A stretch of DNA of 64,000 nucleotides from Pedobacter ginsenosidimutans (GTDB taxonomy: Bacteria; Bacteroidota; Bacteroidia; Sphingobacteriales; Sphingobacteriaceae), in assembly GCF_001442625.1 (NCBI RefSeq), contig NZ_LMZQ01000001.1:496001-560000 (forward strand), in the 5' to 3' direction. Below the pieces are notes generated by a model. It saw only the letters and a program-made list of their open reading frames with translations. It ran no database searches and was not told the DNA's origin. Of the stretch, positions 35,877-45,178 are shown piece by piece. Position 1 is the first letter of the stretch. Each line of letters starts with the position of its first letter. The position numbers and the translations under genes were made by a program.

Positions 35877-36860
35877 ATGGCAAAAACAAAATGGATTATT
35901 GGACCAGGAACATTAACCATCTATCCTAAAAGAAATTTAAGGATAGTTGGGGCTATTTTTTTTGTACTGATTGGGGCCTTTATCTTCTTTTTATCGAGAT
36001 CGGTACAGGGCTATTCGGCTGGCCTTACTTTTGGTTATTATAGCTTCCTATTATTAATTCCCTTGCTGCTGATTTTAATGGCCGAAACGAAGGTTGTTTT
36101 TGATGGAAACAGCAGAATTTTATATAAAAGAATTGCGTTTTTGCCAACGGGATCAATCCCTTTTGATGATATCGCTTCAGTAGAACCATACGAAGTACTT
36201 GGAAGCGGTTTCAATTATAAACTGTTTAAAAAAAGTAACAGGCATGGTAGAGGCTTACTTGTTTCTTCCGGGTATAGCAAAGCCACCGATGTCAATCTGA
36301 TCGCTTTTCAGCAGGAGGTACTGCCAAAGATTGATGAACTTGTTTTCGCTAATGCACCTGTAATTCCCAAACAGACCATTTACGATTTTCGGTTTTTTAA
36401 AGAAGAAGGAGGCATTTACCTGTTGCGGGATAATAAGATAGGAAGTTTTATTATCGGATTAATTTTGATCGGTGCTACCGTTGCGATATTGTTTAGTCCA
36501 GATTTTTTGGCAAACGAAGGATCTATTCAAAAAATACTCCTCACCTATTTTCCAGCGGCGATCGGCTTAGCGCTTCTTTTTGCAGCAACCTCCAATATCC
36601 GTTTTGATAAAAGCCAAAGAAAAATTATCCGTTCTACTTTCGGAGGCCGTGTGGTAAAAGAATATCCGTTTGACGACCTGATCCGTTTTCAAGTGATCCG
36701 CAAAACAACCAATCTTATTTATTCAGGTACCGAAGTTAGGGCAGAAATTTTACTGCCGGCCAAAAACAAAACAACCACCTTAAACCTTAAACACTTTACA
36801 GGTACTAAAAGAATTGAGCGGTTTCTTGATGAAGCCAATACGATTTTAGGCAGAATCTAG
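35877..36860 (+). CDS. Membrane protein of unknown function
   Basis: About 327 residues with two pairs of membrane helices (near residues 17-65 and 195-245) separated by a soluble, PH-domain-like beta segment (LYKRIAFLPTGSIPFDDIASV). A similar segment follows the second pair (KIIRSTFGGRVVKEYPFDDL). The two halves look like an internal duplication: two helices, then a FDDI/FDDL-containing beta domain. The frame is open from 35781 within the preceding gene. I prefer ATG 35877, which is 4 bp after that gene's stop. The function is unknown. Confidence 0.6.
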   Translation: MAKTKWIIGPGTLTIYPKRNLRIVGAIFFVLIGAFIFFLSRSVQGYSAGLTFGYYSFLLLIPLLLILMAETKVVFDGNSRILYKRIAFLPTGSIPFDDIASVEPYEVLGSGFNYKLFKKSNRHGRGLLVSSGYSKATDVNLIAFQQEVLPKIDELVFANAPVIPKQTIYDFRFFKEEGGIYLLRDNKIGSFIIGLILIGATVAILFSPDFLANEGSIQKILLTYFPAAIGLALLFAATSNIRFDKSQRKIIRSTFGGRVVKEYPFDDLIRFQVIRKTTNLIYSGTEVRAEILLPAKNKTTTLNLKHFTGTKRIERFLDEANTILGRI

Positions 36861-36884
36861 TTTTATTATAAAAATTACAACATT

Positions 36885-37190
36885 ATGTTTGATAAATTAT
36901 TTGCGGCCCAACAAAAAGCCGAAGAAATTAAAAAACGCCTGGATACGATCTCTGTATTTGGCGAAGTTGAAAATGGCGCAATAAAAATCACTGCTACAGC
37001 AAACAAGGCCATCACTGGAATTTCCATTGATGAAGAGTTTTTGAAAAATGCCGATAAGGAAGAATTAGAAGAACTTTTATTAACAGCTATTAATAAAGCT
37101 ATGGCAAGTGCTGAACAAGTTAGTGCCGCCGAAATGCAGGCATCAGCGCAGGATATGCTTGGAGGCTTAGGCGGTATGTTTGGGCAATAA
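36885..37190 (+). CDS. YbaB/EbfC family nucleoid-associated protein
   Basis: A 101-residue protein with the YbaB pattern: an N-terminal helix (LFAAQQKAEEIKKRL), a central beta segment (VENGAIKITATANKAITGI) and a C-terminal helix, then a Gly/Met-rich tail (DMLGGLGGMFGQ). YbaB proteins form DNA-binding dimers. In many bacteria the gene lies beside dnaX and recR, but here it follows the membrane protein gene after 24 bp. Confidence 0.85.
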   Translation: MFDKLFAAQQKAEEIKKRLDTISVFGEVENGAIKITATANKAITGISIDEEFLKNADKEELEELLLTAINKAMASAEQVSAAEMQASAQDMLGGLGGMFGQ

Positions 37191-37269
37191 AACCATCAGG
37201 CAACTTAACTGTTTTATCCTAAAAAGAATCGATCTTGCTACTTAAGACTCAAATCTTGATACTATTATT
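37191..37269. repeat. Word-shuffled intergenic repeat
   Basis: Includes TTGCTACTTAAGACTCAAAT and CTTGATACTATT, sharing words with the 18.6 kb region (TTGATACTTGCTACTTAATA). It lies just before the start codon of the UPF0173 gene. Confidence 0.4.
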
Positions 37270-37947
37270 ATGAAATACACTTATTACGGCCAGTCTTGCT
37301 TTCTATTAGAGGCAGCCGGCAAAAAACTACTATTCGATCCGTTTATATCTCACAATCCATTAGCTAAAAATATAGATACTAAAGCCATTGAGGCCGATTA
37401 TATACTGGTTAGCCATGGCCATGGCGATCATGTGGGCGATCTGATAACACTGGCAAAGCAAACGCAAGCCACCGTTATTGCCATGCCAGAGGTAATAGAT
37501 TGGGCAAGCAAACAAGGTGTAGAAAAAGTACATGGAATGAATTTTGGTAAATTTACGTTTGATTGGGGAACTGTACGCATGGTGCCTGCAACCCACTCAT
37601 CGGGTTTGCCAGATGGAAGTTATGGCGGAAACCCGGCAGGTTTTGTGCTTGAAGTAGATGGCAAACAGATTTACTTTGCAGGCGATACAGGTTTAACCAT
37701 CGAGATGAAGGTTTTGGCTGATATTTACAACCTGGATTATGCCATTTTACCGATCGGTGGAAATTATACCATGGATGTTGATGATGCCTTGATTGCGACT
37801 AAATATTTCGACTGTGATAATGTAATCGGCGTACACTACAATACTTTTCCGGTTATCGAAATTGATACCAAGGCAGCTTTGGATAAATTTAAGCGCGAAA
37901 ACAAAACCTTATTGTTGCCAGAAATTGGTGAGACGATAAGTTTATAG
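37270..37947 (+). CDS. UPF0173 metal-dependent hydrolase (metallo-beta-lactamase fold)
   Basis: A 225-residue cytoplasmic protein. The di-metal motif HxHxDH is at 49-54 (HGHGDH). The beginning (YYGQSCFLLEAAGKKLLFDPFIS) and the segment YFAGDTGLTIEMK are typical of UPF0173. The substrate is unknown. The gene ends the plus-strand run and is followed by a GTCATTTCGA element and a bidirectional terminator. Confidence 0.85.
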   Translation: MKYTYYGQSCFLLEAAGKKLLFDPFISHNPLAKNIDTKAIEADYILVSHGHGDHVGDLITLAKQTQATVIAMPEVIDWASKQGVEKVHGMNFGKFTFDWGTVRMVPATHSSGLPDGSYGGNPAGFVLEVDGKQIYFAGDTGLTIEMKVLADIYNLDYAILPIGGNYTMDVDDALIATKYFDCDNVIGVHYNTFPVIEIDTKAALDKFKRENKTLLLPEIGETISL

Positions 37948-37978
37948 CCTAATACGGATTACAAATCCGCCCGCAATA

Positions 37979-38066
37979 CCGTCATTTCGACTGAAGTGCA
38001 ACGAAATGGAGAGATCTGTCTCGAGGCAGATCTCTCCACTCCACTACGTTCCGCTCGAGATGACGG
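37979..38066. repeat. GTCATTTCGA intergenic element, short full copy
   Basis: Ends CCGTCATTTCGACTGAAGTG and GCTCGAGATGACGG. The centre is a near-perfect inverted repeat around GGAGAGATCTGTCTCGAGGC and AGATCTCTCC, so the whole 88-bp element could fold into one long hairpin. Convergent junction. Confidence 0.8.
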
Positions 38067-38096
38067 CCGTTTTAGGAGCATATACTAAAACAAAAA

Positions 38097-38127
38097 AAGG
38101 GCCTCCGATTTTCATTGGAGACCCTTC
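38097..38127. terminator. Bidirectional terminator
   Basis: AGGGCCTCC / GGAGACCCT stem (one mismatch) flanked by A and T runs, between the UPF0173 gene and the Lys/Ala-rich protein gene. Confidence 0.65.
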
Positions 38128-38144
38128 AAATTATAAACCTGAAC

Positions 38145-38486
38145 CTAATTCTTTTTAGCAGCAGCTTTATTTGCTTTGTAACGCATATCGGCTGTTCCGT
38201 CTTTTTTAGTTGGACCAGCAACTTTAGTTACTGCCTTTGCTTTATTTTCTTTAAAACGCATATCTGGCGTACCGTCTGCTTTTACTTTAGCAGCCGTAGT
38301 AGTTGTTTTAGTTTCTACTTTTTTAGCCTCCTGTTTTACGCCTGCTTTTACTGGTGCAGTTGTAGTTTTTACTTCTTTTTTAGCAACAGTTTTAGCTTTA
38401 GCTGGGGCTGTTGTTGCTGGTGTCTGAGCAAATGCTGTTGTTAAGCCAAATGCTGCGATTGCGATTAAACTCAATAATTTTTTCAT
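38145..38486 (-). CDS. Exported Lys/Ala/Thr-rich protein with a duplicated DGTxDMR motif
   Basis: A 113-residue protein: signal peptide 1-21 (ending AFAQ), then a strongly basic, Ala/Thr/Lys-rich segment and two copies of a short motif near its C-terminus (KADGTPDMRFKENKAKA and KKDGTADMRYKANKAAA). It is likely disordered and could bind anionic polymers such as lipopolysaccharide, teichoic-like glycans or DNA; this is speculation. Similar DMR[FY]K repeats occur in other small Bacteroidota proteins without known function. It is transcribed alone, 150 bp downstream of polA on the same strand. Confidence 0.65.
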   Translation of the reverse strand: MKKLLSLIAIAAFGLTTAFAQTPATTAPAKAKTVAKKEVKTTTAPVKAGVKQEAKKVETKTTTTAAKVKADGTPDMRFKENKAKAVTKVAGPTKKDGTADMRYKANKAAAKKN

Positions 38487-38638
38487 GTTTTTTAGATTTG
38501 TTTTTTAATTATCATGAAGCTTCTTTGTTTCATTCAGAGGTTTCATAATCCTTAATTTTTGTTTACTCGTTATTTGTTGATATAAAATTGATTAATTGAT
38601 ATGAAGTTTTAATGAAGATAACGAATATTTTTATTTTT

Positions 38639-41446
38639 TTAATGTGCAGCCAGCCAATTATCGCCTTCACCAATTTCTACTACAATGGGTACAGTGAGTT
38701 TAATGGCATTGGCCATTTTATCCTGAATAATTGCCTTCATCGCTTCCTTTTCCGATCTCACCACATCAAACACCAACTCATCATGCACCTGCATGGTCAT
38801 GGTTGACTGTAAATTCTGCGCTTTCATTTCTTTATGGATGTTGATCATGGCAATCTTGATCATATCAGCTGCAGAGCCCTGTATAGGCGCGTTAATGGCA
38901 TTTCGTTCTGCGAAACCTCTTACAGTTTGGTTGGCCGAGTTAATGTCTCTTAAATAACGTCTTCTGCCCATTATCGTTTCTACAAATCCGTTCTCGCGTG
39001 CGAAGTTCATGGTATCGCTCATGTAACGTTTAATACCCGGATATTGCGTAAAATATTGTTCAATAATTTCGGCAGCTTCCTTACGTGGAATACCTAAGTT
39101 TTGCGATAAACCAAAAGCAGACTGACCGTAAATAATTCCGAAGTTAACGGCTTTGGCATTTCTGCGCTGCGTTCCGTCTACCTCTTCGATGCTTACACCA
39201 TATACTTTAGCTGCTGTTGCCGTATGGATATCGATCCCTTTGTTAAAAGCATCCAGCATATTCTCTTCCTTACTGATTTCGGCAATAATGCGCAATTCTA
39301 TCTGCGAATAATCCGCCGATAACAAAATGTGGTTTTCATCCCTTGCAATAAAGGCTTTTCGTACCTCTCTGCCACGCTCGGTACGGATCGGAATATTCTG
39401 TAAATTCGGATTATTGGAACTTAACCTTCCAGTTGCCGCAACAGCCTGATTGTAGGATGTGTGTACCCTACCAGTTTTAGGGTTAACCATTAATGGCAAA
39501 GCATCAACATAGGTCGATTTAAGTTTCTGCAACTGGCGGAAATCTAAAATATCCTGTACAATATCACTTTTACTGGCTAATGCCAATAAAACATCTTCAC
39601 CAGTTTGATATTGGCCTGTTTTAGTCTTTTTAGCCTTTGGATCGAGCTGAAGTTTATCAAATAAAACCTCTCCCAATTGCTTTGGCGAGGCGAGATTAAA
39701 TTTAACTCCTGCTTTATCGTAAACATTCTGTTCGAACTTGATAATTTCAGTTTCGAGCTCTTTGGAATAAGCTTTTAAGGTTTCCATATCAATGCGAACA
39801 CCTTCTTTTTCAATATCTGCCAAAACATAAACCAAAGGGTTCTCAATTTCTTCGGCTAATTTGGCTGCATTTAGTTCTTTTAATTTTGGTTCAAAAATGT
39901 GCGCTAATTGTAATGTCACATCGGCATCTTCAGCCGCGTAATCTACCACATCTATTACTGGCACATCACGCATGGTGCCTTGGTTTTTGCCTTTTGCACC
40001 AATCAATTTGGTAATAGAGATCGGTGAGTAACCCAGGTAGTTCTCTGATAAAATATCCATACCATGGCGGGTATCAGGATCGATTAAATAGTGGGCAAGC
40101 ATGGTATCAAAAAGTTTGCCCTTCACCTGAACACCATACCATTTCAACACTAAAATATCGTATTTGGTATTCTGACCAATTTTTTCAATTTCTTCATTTT
40201 CCAATACGACTCTAAATTCGTCAACGATAACCTGAGCCTCTTCTCTCGCTGCCGGAACCGGAATATAATAACCTGTGCCGGGTTTTATGGAGAACGATAA
40301 ACCAACTAAATCGGCCATGTTTGCATCGGTACCTGTAGTTTCCGTATCAAATGAGATGCGTTTTTCGGCAAGTAATAATTTGATTAGATCTGCACGTTGC
40401 TCAACCGTATCAACCAACTGATAATCGTGTTCCGTATTTTCGATGGTTTTAGCCGGAAGCTTTTCTGCTGGTTCTTCTTCGAGCGTATTGGTATATTGAA
40501 TGGCCTCGCCTGCCTGGTTTCCGAATAAATCTGTCTGTGTACCTTCCTGAAAACGCGCTGTAGTAACCGAAAATTCATCGCCAAATACCCTACGTCCCAA
40601 AGTCCTGAATTCTAATTCGGTAAATAGAGGTTCTAATAAATCGCGGCTTGGATCGCAAAGTTCTAAACTAGCCTCATCCAGCTCAACAGGAACATCTAAC
40701 AGAATTGTTGCTAGTTTTTTTGAGATTAAACCTTGTTCTGCAAAGTTTTCTACGTTTTCGCGCTGTTTGCCTTTTAGTTCATGGGAGTTTGCAATAATAT
40801 TCTCCATAGAACCGTATTGTTTGATCAAAGCTTTTGCCGTTTTCTCGCCTATGCCGGGGATGCCCGGTATATTATCTACCGCATCGCCCCATAATCCTAA
40901 AATATCGATTACCTGTAATACATTTTCGATTTCCCATTTGGCCAGTACTTCCTTTACGCCCAATATTTCCATATCGTTACCCATACGGGAAGGTTTGTAA
41001 ATAAAAATATTTTCGGAAACCAATTGCGCAAAATCCTTATCTGGCGTCATACAGTAAACCTGATAGCCTTTTTGTTCGGCCTTTTTAGCCAGCGTACCAA
41101 TAATATCATCAGCTTCGTAACCATCAGAGGTGATTACAGGAATGTTAAAACCCGTAATTAATTTAATTACATATGGCATTGCCGCAGCCAGATCTTCGGG
41201 CATAGCCTGACGGTGTGCTTTATACGCTTCGAAAGAAGTATGCCTTTCTGTTGGTGCCTCAGTATCGAAAACAACAGCAATATGCGTTGGTTTTTCTTTC
41301 TTCAAAACATCTAACAAAGTATTGGTAAAGCCCATTACTGCCGATGTATTAATGCCTGTTGAGGTAAAACGAGGGTTTTTACTTAATGCAAAATGCGCCC
41401 TGTACATCAGCGCCATACCATCTAGGAGAAAGAGTTTTTTATTCAT
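38639..41446 (-). CDS. polA: DNA polymerase I
   Basis: A 935-residue repair and replication polymerase with all three parts. The 5' nuclease (about 1-290) has EADDIIGTLA and the helix-hairpin-helix GIPGIGEKTA. The 3'-5' exonuclease (about 340-520) has an apparently active DTETTGTD (Asp367, Glu369). The polymerase core has Asp712 in SADYSQIELR, the O-helix KAVNFGIIYGQSAFG and a late QVHDELVFDV. The intact exonuclease motif is notable because some Bacteroidota and Gram-positive PolI enzymes have lost it. A TAACTTTG -7 element on the minus strand (41507-41514) lies about 60 bp upstream of the start. Confidence 0.95.
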   Translation of the reverse strand: MNKKLFLLDGMALMYRAHFALSKNPRFTSTGINTSAVMGFTNTLLDVLKKEKPTHIAVVFDTEAPTERHTSFEAYKAHRQAMPEDLAAAMPYVIKLITGFNIPVITSDGYEADDIIGTLAKKAEQKGYQVYCMTPDKDFAQLVSENIFIYKPSRMGNDMEILGVKEVLAKWEIENVLQVIDILGLWGDAVDNIPGIPGIGEKTAKALIKQYGSMENIIANSHELKGKQRENVENFAEQGLISKKLATILLDVPVELDEASLELCDPSRDLLEPLFTELEFRTLGRRVFGDEFSVTTARFQEGTQTDLFGNQAGEAIQYTNTLEEEPAEKLPAKTIENTEHDYQLVDTVEQRADLIKLLLAEKRISFDTETTGTDANMADLVGLSFSIKPGTGYYIPVPAAREEAQVIVDEFRVVLENEEIEKIGQNTKYDILVLKWYGVQVKGKLFDTMLAHYLIDPDTRHGMDILSENYLGYSPISITKLIGAKGKNQGTMRDVPVIDVVDYAAEDADVTLQLAHIFEPKLKELNAAKLAEEIENPLVYVLADIEKEGVRIDMETLKAYSKELETEIIKFEQNVYDKAGVKFNLASPKQLGEVLFDKLQLDPKAKKTKTGQYQTGEDVLLALASKSDIVQDILDFRQLQKLKSTYVDALPLMVNPKTGRVHTSYNQAVAATGRLSSNNPNLQNIPIRTERGREVRKAFIARDENHILLSADYSQIELRIIAEISKEENMLDAFNKGIDIHTATAAKVYGVSIEEVDGTQRRNAKAVNFGIIYGQSAFGLSQNLGIPRKEAAEIIEQYFTQYPGIKRYMSDTMNFARENGFVETIMGRRRYLRDINSANQTVRGFAERNAINAPIQGSAADMIKIAMINIHKEMKAQNLQSTMTMQVHDELVFDVVRSEKEAMKAIIQDKMANAIKLTVPIVVEIGEGDNWLAAH

Positions 41447-41602
41447 GTGATTACACCGATTTAATGATTATACCGACAAATAGATTTATCGAGTGATAAA
41501 AGTAACCAAAGTTAGTCATATCACTAAAATGCTTTTTCAACAAAAAAAATAAATTATTTATTGAAATCTCTTACATTAAGCATCATTTATAAAAACGCTT
41601 TT

Positions 41603-42373
41603 ATGAAAACTTTCCTTACCTTAATTTTTTGCTTGCTAACCTGCCTAACCAAGGCTCAGCTACCATCCGATACCTTGATTACCTATATCACTTTCGAAAA
41701 CCTAAAAGGACCCGATGATGGTTATGGCGCGTCAATCGATCGGCCGATAGGCAGTGGTGCCTTTAAAAACATATCCGATCGGGATAATTTAAGAGTAAGA
41801 ATGGCCAAACTCGAAAATTCTTACCGCTGGCCTGATGGATCAAAAATCGACTTTACTAAAAGAAATAGTCAACATTCAAATACAGGTATTGTAGATCGCT
41901 ATACTTTGATAAATCCAACTACAAAAGATACGCTATTTCTCTTTGTTGATCCTTATAAAACCGATTCTACATTTTATATCCCAAAGGGATTGGTTGCTGT
42001 TAGTAAAGAAGTTTTGGCAAAAGAAATTGCAGTACAGCTAAAATCAATCGAGGATATCAACGCCGCTAAAGATGCTTTTAGCAATGAACAGGAAAACATT
42101 AACAGGATTGCCAACTACATTGCCAGTAATATCGGACTGATTAATTTTATTGATCGGGAAAACTTACGTAAAGTGATGACTGATACGCAAGCTGATCCGG
42201 AATTAAAGAATTACCTGTTTAAGTTTTATGTTCTGAATAAGTTTTATGCATTGGGCAAGAATATCTCCAACACAAAAGCTTATGCTTTAAATAAAATGAA
42301 AGAATCGTTTGTTAATTTCCAAAAAGAGCATCCTGATGTAGCTGCCGGCAATATCAAAATTAATCTGAATTAG
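41603..42373 (+). CDS. Exported protein of unknown function
   Basis: About 256 residues with a signal peptide (1-18, ending TKAQ). The N-terminal half has a beta-rich segment (LITYITFENLKGPDDGYGAS), and the C-terminal 110 residues are helical. The frame is open from 41561, but only ATG 41603 places the signal peptide at the N-terminus. I do not recognise the family. The next gene encodes another exported protein on the same strand 47 bp on, so the two could form a unit. Confidence 0.5.
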   Translation: MKTFLTLIFCLLTCLTKAQLPSDTLITYITFENLKGPDDGYGASIDRPIGSGAFKNISDRDNLRVRMAKLENSYRWPDGSKIDFTKRNSQHSNTGIVDRYTLINPTTKDTLFLFVDPYKTDSTFYIPKGLVAVSKEVLAKEIAVQLKSIEDINAAKDAFSNEQENINRIANYIASNIGLINFIDRENLRKVMTDTQADPELKNYLFKFYVLNKFYALGKNISNTKAYALNKMKESFVNFQKEHPDVAAGNIKINLN

Positions 42374-42420
42374 TATGTTTTGGAATTAAGTTCCGTTATT
42401 TGTGAAAAGCAATTGATCAT

Positions 42421-43101
42421 ATGAAATTTCTATTATCTGTTTTCCTTTTCTTATTTACGCTAAATCAACTTTCAGCCCAGGATTTTATTGTTAAAAACAA
42501 CGATGATGTCATCCGCGGAACAATAAAAGGCACCGATTATTTTTCGGTTTTTATCAGCGCCAATGATGAAGCTGATGTAATTTTGCCTGCAAAGGACGTT
42601 AAGAACTTCTTCTGGAACGGTGATAGCTTTGTAAGCAAGGGTTTTGCAAATGGGCGCAATTTCGAATACCGTTTTGTTAAAGTAATAGAAATGGGAACGG
42701 TTAATCTTTATTCTTTTGGCGGAGGTACCTTAGTTCCTGTAGTAAAAGAAAAAAAAGTAAAATTCAGGCCATCAATTGGTATTGGAACAGGAACCGGCGG
42801 CTATGGTGGCATGGGTATGGGTGGAGGCATTAGCATCGGCAGTGGCCGTAATGCTGCGCCAGAAAGACCTGCAGGCGCCCCAGTTATCCGTTACTTTATT
42901 GAAAAACCGGGTGCCGGGCCTTTACAGGAAGTACCGATGAAAGCAATAACCGAAGACACTAAAAAAGCTGAAGTTAAAAATATTTTATTGCAAAAAATGG
43001 GCGACCAACCTGCTTTAAAAGCTAAAGTTGAAGCTGGAACAGATTTTAACAGTAGGGATGTAATTGAATGGGTTAAGGAATATAACGCGACAAAGAAATA
43101 G
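42421..43101 (+). CDS. Exported protein with a Gly-rich middle segment
   Basis: 226 residues: signal peptide 1-19 (ending LSAQ), a beta-rich part (DVIRGTIKGTDYFSVFISAN, like the short domains that carry a KNNDDVIRG start), then a Gly-rich run near residues 119-143 (TGGYGGMGMGGGISIGSG) and a mixed C-terminal part. I recognise no family with confidence. It probably belongs with the gene just upstream. Confidence 0.5.
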   Translation: MKFLLSVFLFLFTLNQLSAQDFIVKNNDDVIRGTIKGTDYFSVFISANDEADVILPAKDVKNFFWNGDSFVSKGFANGRNFEYRFVKVIEMGTVNLYSFGGGTLVPVVKEKKVKFRPSIGIGTGTGGYGGMGMGGGISIGSGRNAAPERPAGAPVIRYFIEKPGAGPLQEVPMKAITEDTKKAEVKNILLQKMGDQPALKAKVEAGTDFNSRDVIEWVKEYNATKK

Positions 43102-43137
43102 AATTAGGATTAACTTATCTCAGGATTGCAAGATCGT

Positions 43138-43680
43138 TTAAATAATATCTTCGCGCTTTAGCTTTACATAAATGGCTAAACTAATAAGCTTATCGTTTTT
43201 AATTTCACAGTTCTCCATTGTTTTCTGATAGCTAAAATCAAGTTTTTGGAGTACCTTTTTGCTGTTTTCATTTTGAGTCTCAACCATAGCCTCGATTTTT
43301 CTTAAGCCTAATTTCTCAAAGGCATAATTGCAAATGGGATTTGCTACCTCTTTAATGATGCCTTTTCCCCAATGTGTGGGCAACAGCCAAAAACCGATTT
43401 CAGCCTTTTGATCTGTTTTAATTAAATCATTAAATCCTATGGCACCTAAGAGACTAAGGTTTTCTTTATCACAGATTGCCCACCAGATACCTGTTTCATT
43501 TTTTTGAAGGTCATTGAACCAGATCAATTGCTCATTGGTTTCCTCTAGGCTTGCATAGCGCACACCATAAAAGCGAATCACATCCGGATGGGATAATCCT
43601 TCAAAAATAAATGCTAGATCGTCAGAACAGAACTGCCTCAATAAAAATCTATCCGTGTGTATTGTAGCTGAAGCAAACAT
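43138..43680 (-). CDS. GNAT family N-acetyltransferase (RimJ-like)
   Basis: A 180-residue protein with the RimJ/RimL-type pattern: DRFLLRQFCSDDLAFIFEGL at the start, the acetyl-CoA-binding strand-helix near EIGFWLLPTHWGKGIIKEV, and KLGLRKIEAMVETQNENSKK further on. The substrate is unknown. Its ATG overlaps the stop codon of the upstream tag gene by one base (TAATG), so the two are translationally coupled. Confidence 0.82.
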   Translation of the reverse strand: MFASATIHTDRFLLRQFCSDDLAFIFEGLSHPDVIRFYGVRYASLEETNEQLIWFNDLQKNETGIWWAICDKENLSLLGAIGFNDLIKTDQKAEIGFWLLPTHWGKGIIKEVANPICNYAFEKLGLRKIEAMVETQNENSKKVLQKLDFSYQKTMENCEIKNDKLISLAIYVKLKREDII

Positions 43681-44243
43681 TACCTTGCGCAGCAGTTTAA
43701 TAAATGGTCGTTAACCATGCCGGTGGCCTGCATATGTGCATAACAGATGGTGGTGCCGAAAAATTTGAAACCACGTTTTTTCATGTCTTTACTGATCTGA
43801 TCAGAAAGTTCAGTTCTTGGCGGAACATCACTCATTTTTTCGATGTGATTTTGAATCGGTTTGCCACCTGGAACAAAACTCCACATGTATTTAGAAAAGC
43901 TCCCAAATTCCTTCTGGATCTCGAGAAACAGTTTAGCGTTGGTAATGGCGCCGTTAACTTTTAAACGATTGCGGATAATACCTTCATCGTTCATCAGCCG
44001 CTCCACATCTTTTTCGGTAAAAGCAGCTACTTTGTTAACCTCAAAATCGGCAAAGGCTTTACGGTAGTTTTCTCGTCTTCTGAGAATAGTAATCCAGCTT
44101 AAACCAGCCTGTGCACCTTCGAGGATCAGAAATTCGAATAAAATTTTATCATCATAAACAGGCTTTCCCCATTCTTCGTCATGATATTTGATGTAAAGTG
44201 GGTCATTTCCGGCCCAGCTGCAACGGGTTATTGAGTTTTGCAT
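43680..44243 (-). CDS. tag: DNA-3-methyladenine glycosylase I
   Basis: A 187-residue repair enzyme that removes 3-methyladenine from alkylated DNA. The N-terminal RCSWAGNDPLYIKYHDEEWG and the middle segment EGAQAGLSWITILRRRENYR are diagnostic. The C-terminal CYAHMQATGMVNDH supplies the zinc-binding Cys and His residues with the N-terminal Cys. The length matches E. coli Tag. It is the first gene of a two-gene unit with the acetyltransferase. Confidence 0.92.
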   Translation of the reverse strand: MQNSITRCSWAGNDPLYIKYHDEEWGKPVYDDKILFEFLILEGAQAGLSWITILRRRENYRKAFADFEVNKVAAFTEKDVERLMNDEGIIRNRLKVNGAITNAKLFLEIQKEFGSFSKYMWSFVPGGKPIQNHIEKMSDVPPRTELSDQISKDMKKRGFKFFGTTICYAHMQATGMVNDHLLNCCAR

Positions 44244-44313
44244 AGTTTTGGTTTTAGAAGTTTAGTTCAAAATTATTCCGTGAAGGATTAAAAGTTAAAT
44301 CTCCAAGTGCGAT

Positions 44314-44393
44314 CGTCACCCTGAACTTGTTTCAGGGTCTTTACCTCAAGGTAATTTTTCATAAAAAGATGCTGAAACAAGTTCAGCATGACG
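44314..44393. repeat. Double CCTGAA/GCTGAA palindrome element
   Basis: Two hairpins in one 80-bp element: CCCTGAACTTGTTTCAGGG, and GCTGAAACAAGTTCAGC in opposite sense, bounded by CGTCA and TGACG. It looks like two single palindromes (as at 22657 and 27951) joined head to head. Confidence 0.7.
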
Positions 44394-44413
44394 ATTCTTC
44401 TGTATAAAATGAG

Positions 44414-44767
44414 CTAAACTCCCGCCTCCAAACTCAGCTCATCCCAGTACTCCACAGCTCTCCTATAATGCGGAATTACAATACTGCCGCCTACAAGGTT
44501 GGCGATCATGAAAATTTCGTTCATCTCATCATGGTTTACACCGGCATCGAAACACTTGCCCAAGTGGTATTTAATGCAATCATCACAACGCAAAACCATC
44601 GAGGCTACCAGGCCCAACATCTCTTTCGTTTTAACATCTAAGGCTCCATCAGCATAGGAGGTTGTATCGAGCGCAAAAAATCGTTTAATATTTGTATTCG
44701 CCGTTTCCATAATTCTATCGTTCATTTTTTCACGATAGCCATTAAATTCTTCTACAAGCTTTCCCAT
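44414..44767 (-). CDS. Carboxymuconolactone decarboxylase-family protein (AhpD-like)
   Basis: A 117-residue helical protein with the CxxC-x3-H site of AhpD-like proteins (CDDCIKYH), which in AhpD reduces peroxidase partners. It lacks other signals of true 4-carboxymuconolactone decarboxylase function. It may help reduce peroxides. OxyR and SOD genes lie within 7 kb but are not adjacent. It is a single gene. Confidence 0.8.
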   Translation of the reverse strand: MGKLVEEFNGYREKMNDRIMETANTNIKRFFALDTTSYADGALDVKTKEMLGLVASMVLRCDDCIKYHLGKCFDAGVNHDEMNEIFMIANLVGGSIVIPHYRRAVEYWDELSLEAGV

Positions 44768-44818
44768 ATTTTAAAATCTTTTTTAACTGTTATTTGTTAG
44801 GGATATAAACATTTGATT

Positions 44819-45178
44819 ATGAAAATGATATCTCCAAAATTTCATGCCGTTTTAGATTACCTGTTGGTAATGCTTTTATTGGCTTCGCCTGATATTTTTG
44901 GTCTTTCTAAAACCGCTTCAACACTGGCTTACACATTGGGCATCATTCATTTTTTATTAACGATAACCACTAATTTCAGCGGGGGTATTTTTAAGATCAT
45001 TAACCTTAAACTTCATGGCCTTATCGAATTTTTTGTTAGTATTATCCTTGTCATCTTAGCCTTTACGCTTTTTAAAGGGAATTTAACCGACGAAATTTTC
45101 TACGCCTGTTTAGGTTTATTGATTCTGATTATTTTTACCCTTACCGATTATAAACGAAGTTTACCCTTTATACTGTAA
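44819..45178 (+). CDS. Small four-helix membrane protein
   Basis: About 119 residues with four membrane helices. The segment KFHAVLDYLLVMLLLASPDI, near the start, and KLHGLIEFFVSIILVI, in the middle, share an xxHxxxxF/Y pattern seen in SPW-repeat-like small membrane proteins. The frame is open from TTG 44813, but ATG 44819 is preferred. Its 3' end overlaps the convergent ATL gene by 11 bp. Confidence 0.6.
   Translation: MKMISPKFHAVLDYLLVMLLLASPDIFGLSKTASTLAYTLGIIHFLLTITTNFSGGIFKIINLKLHGLIEFFVSIILVILAFTLFKGNLTDEIFYACLGLLILIIFTLTDYKRSLPFIL

Noticed and set aside
38115..38444. Cys/Phe/Ser-rich frame of 109 codons
   Set aside because: It is the antisense of the Lys/Ala-rich gene; the odd composition is a by-product of Lys and Thr codons read backward.
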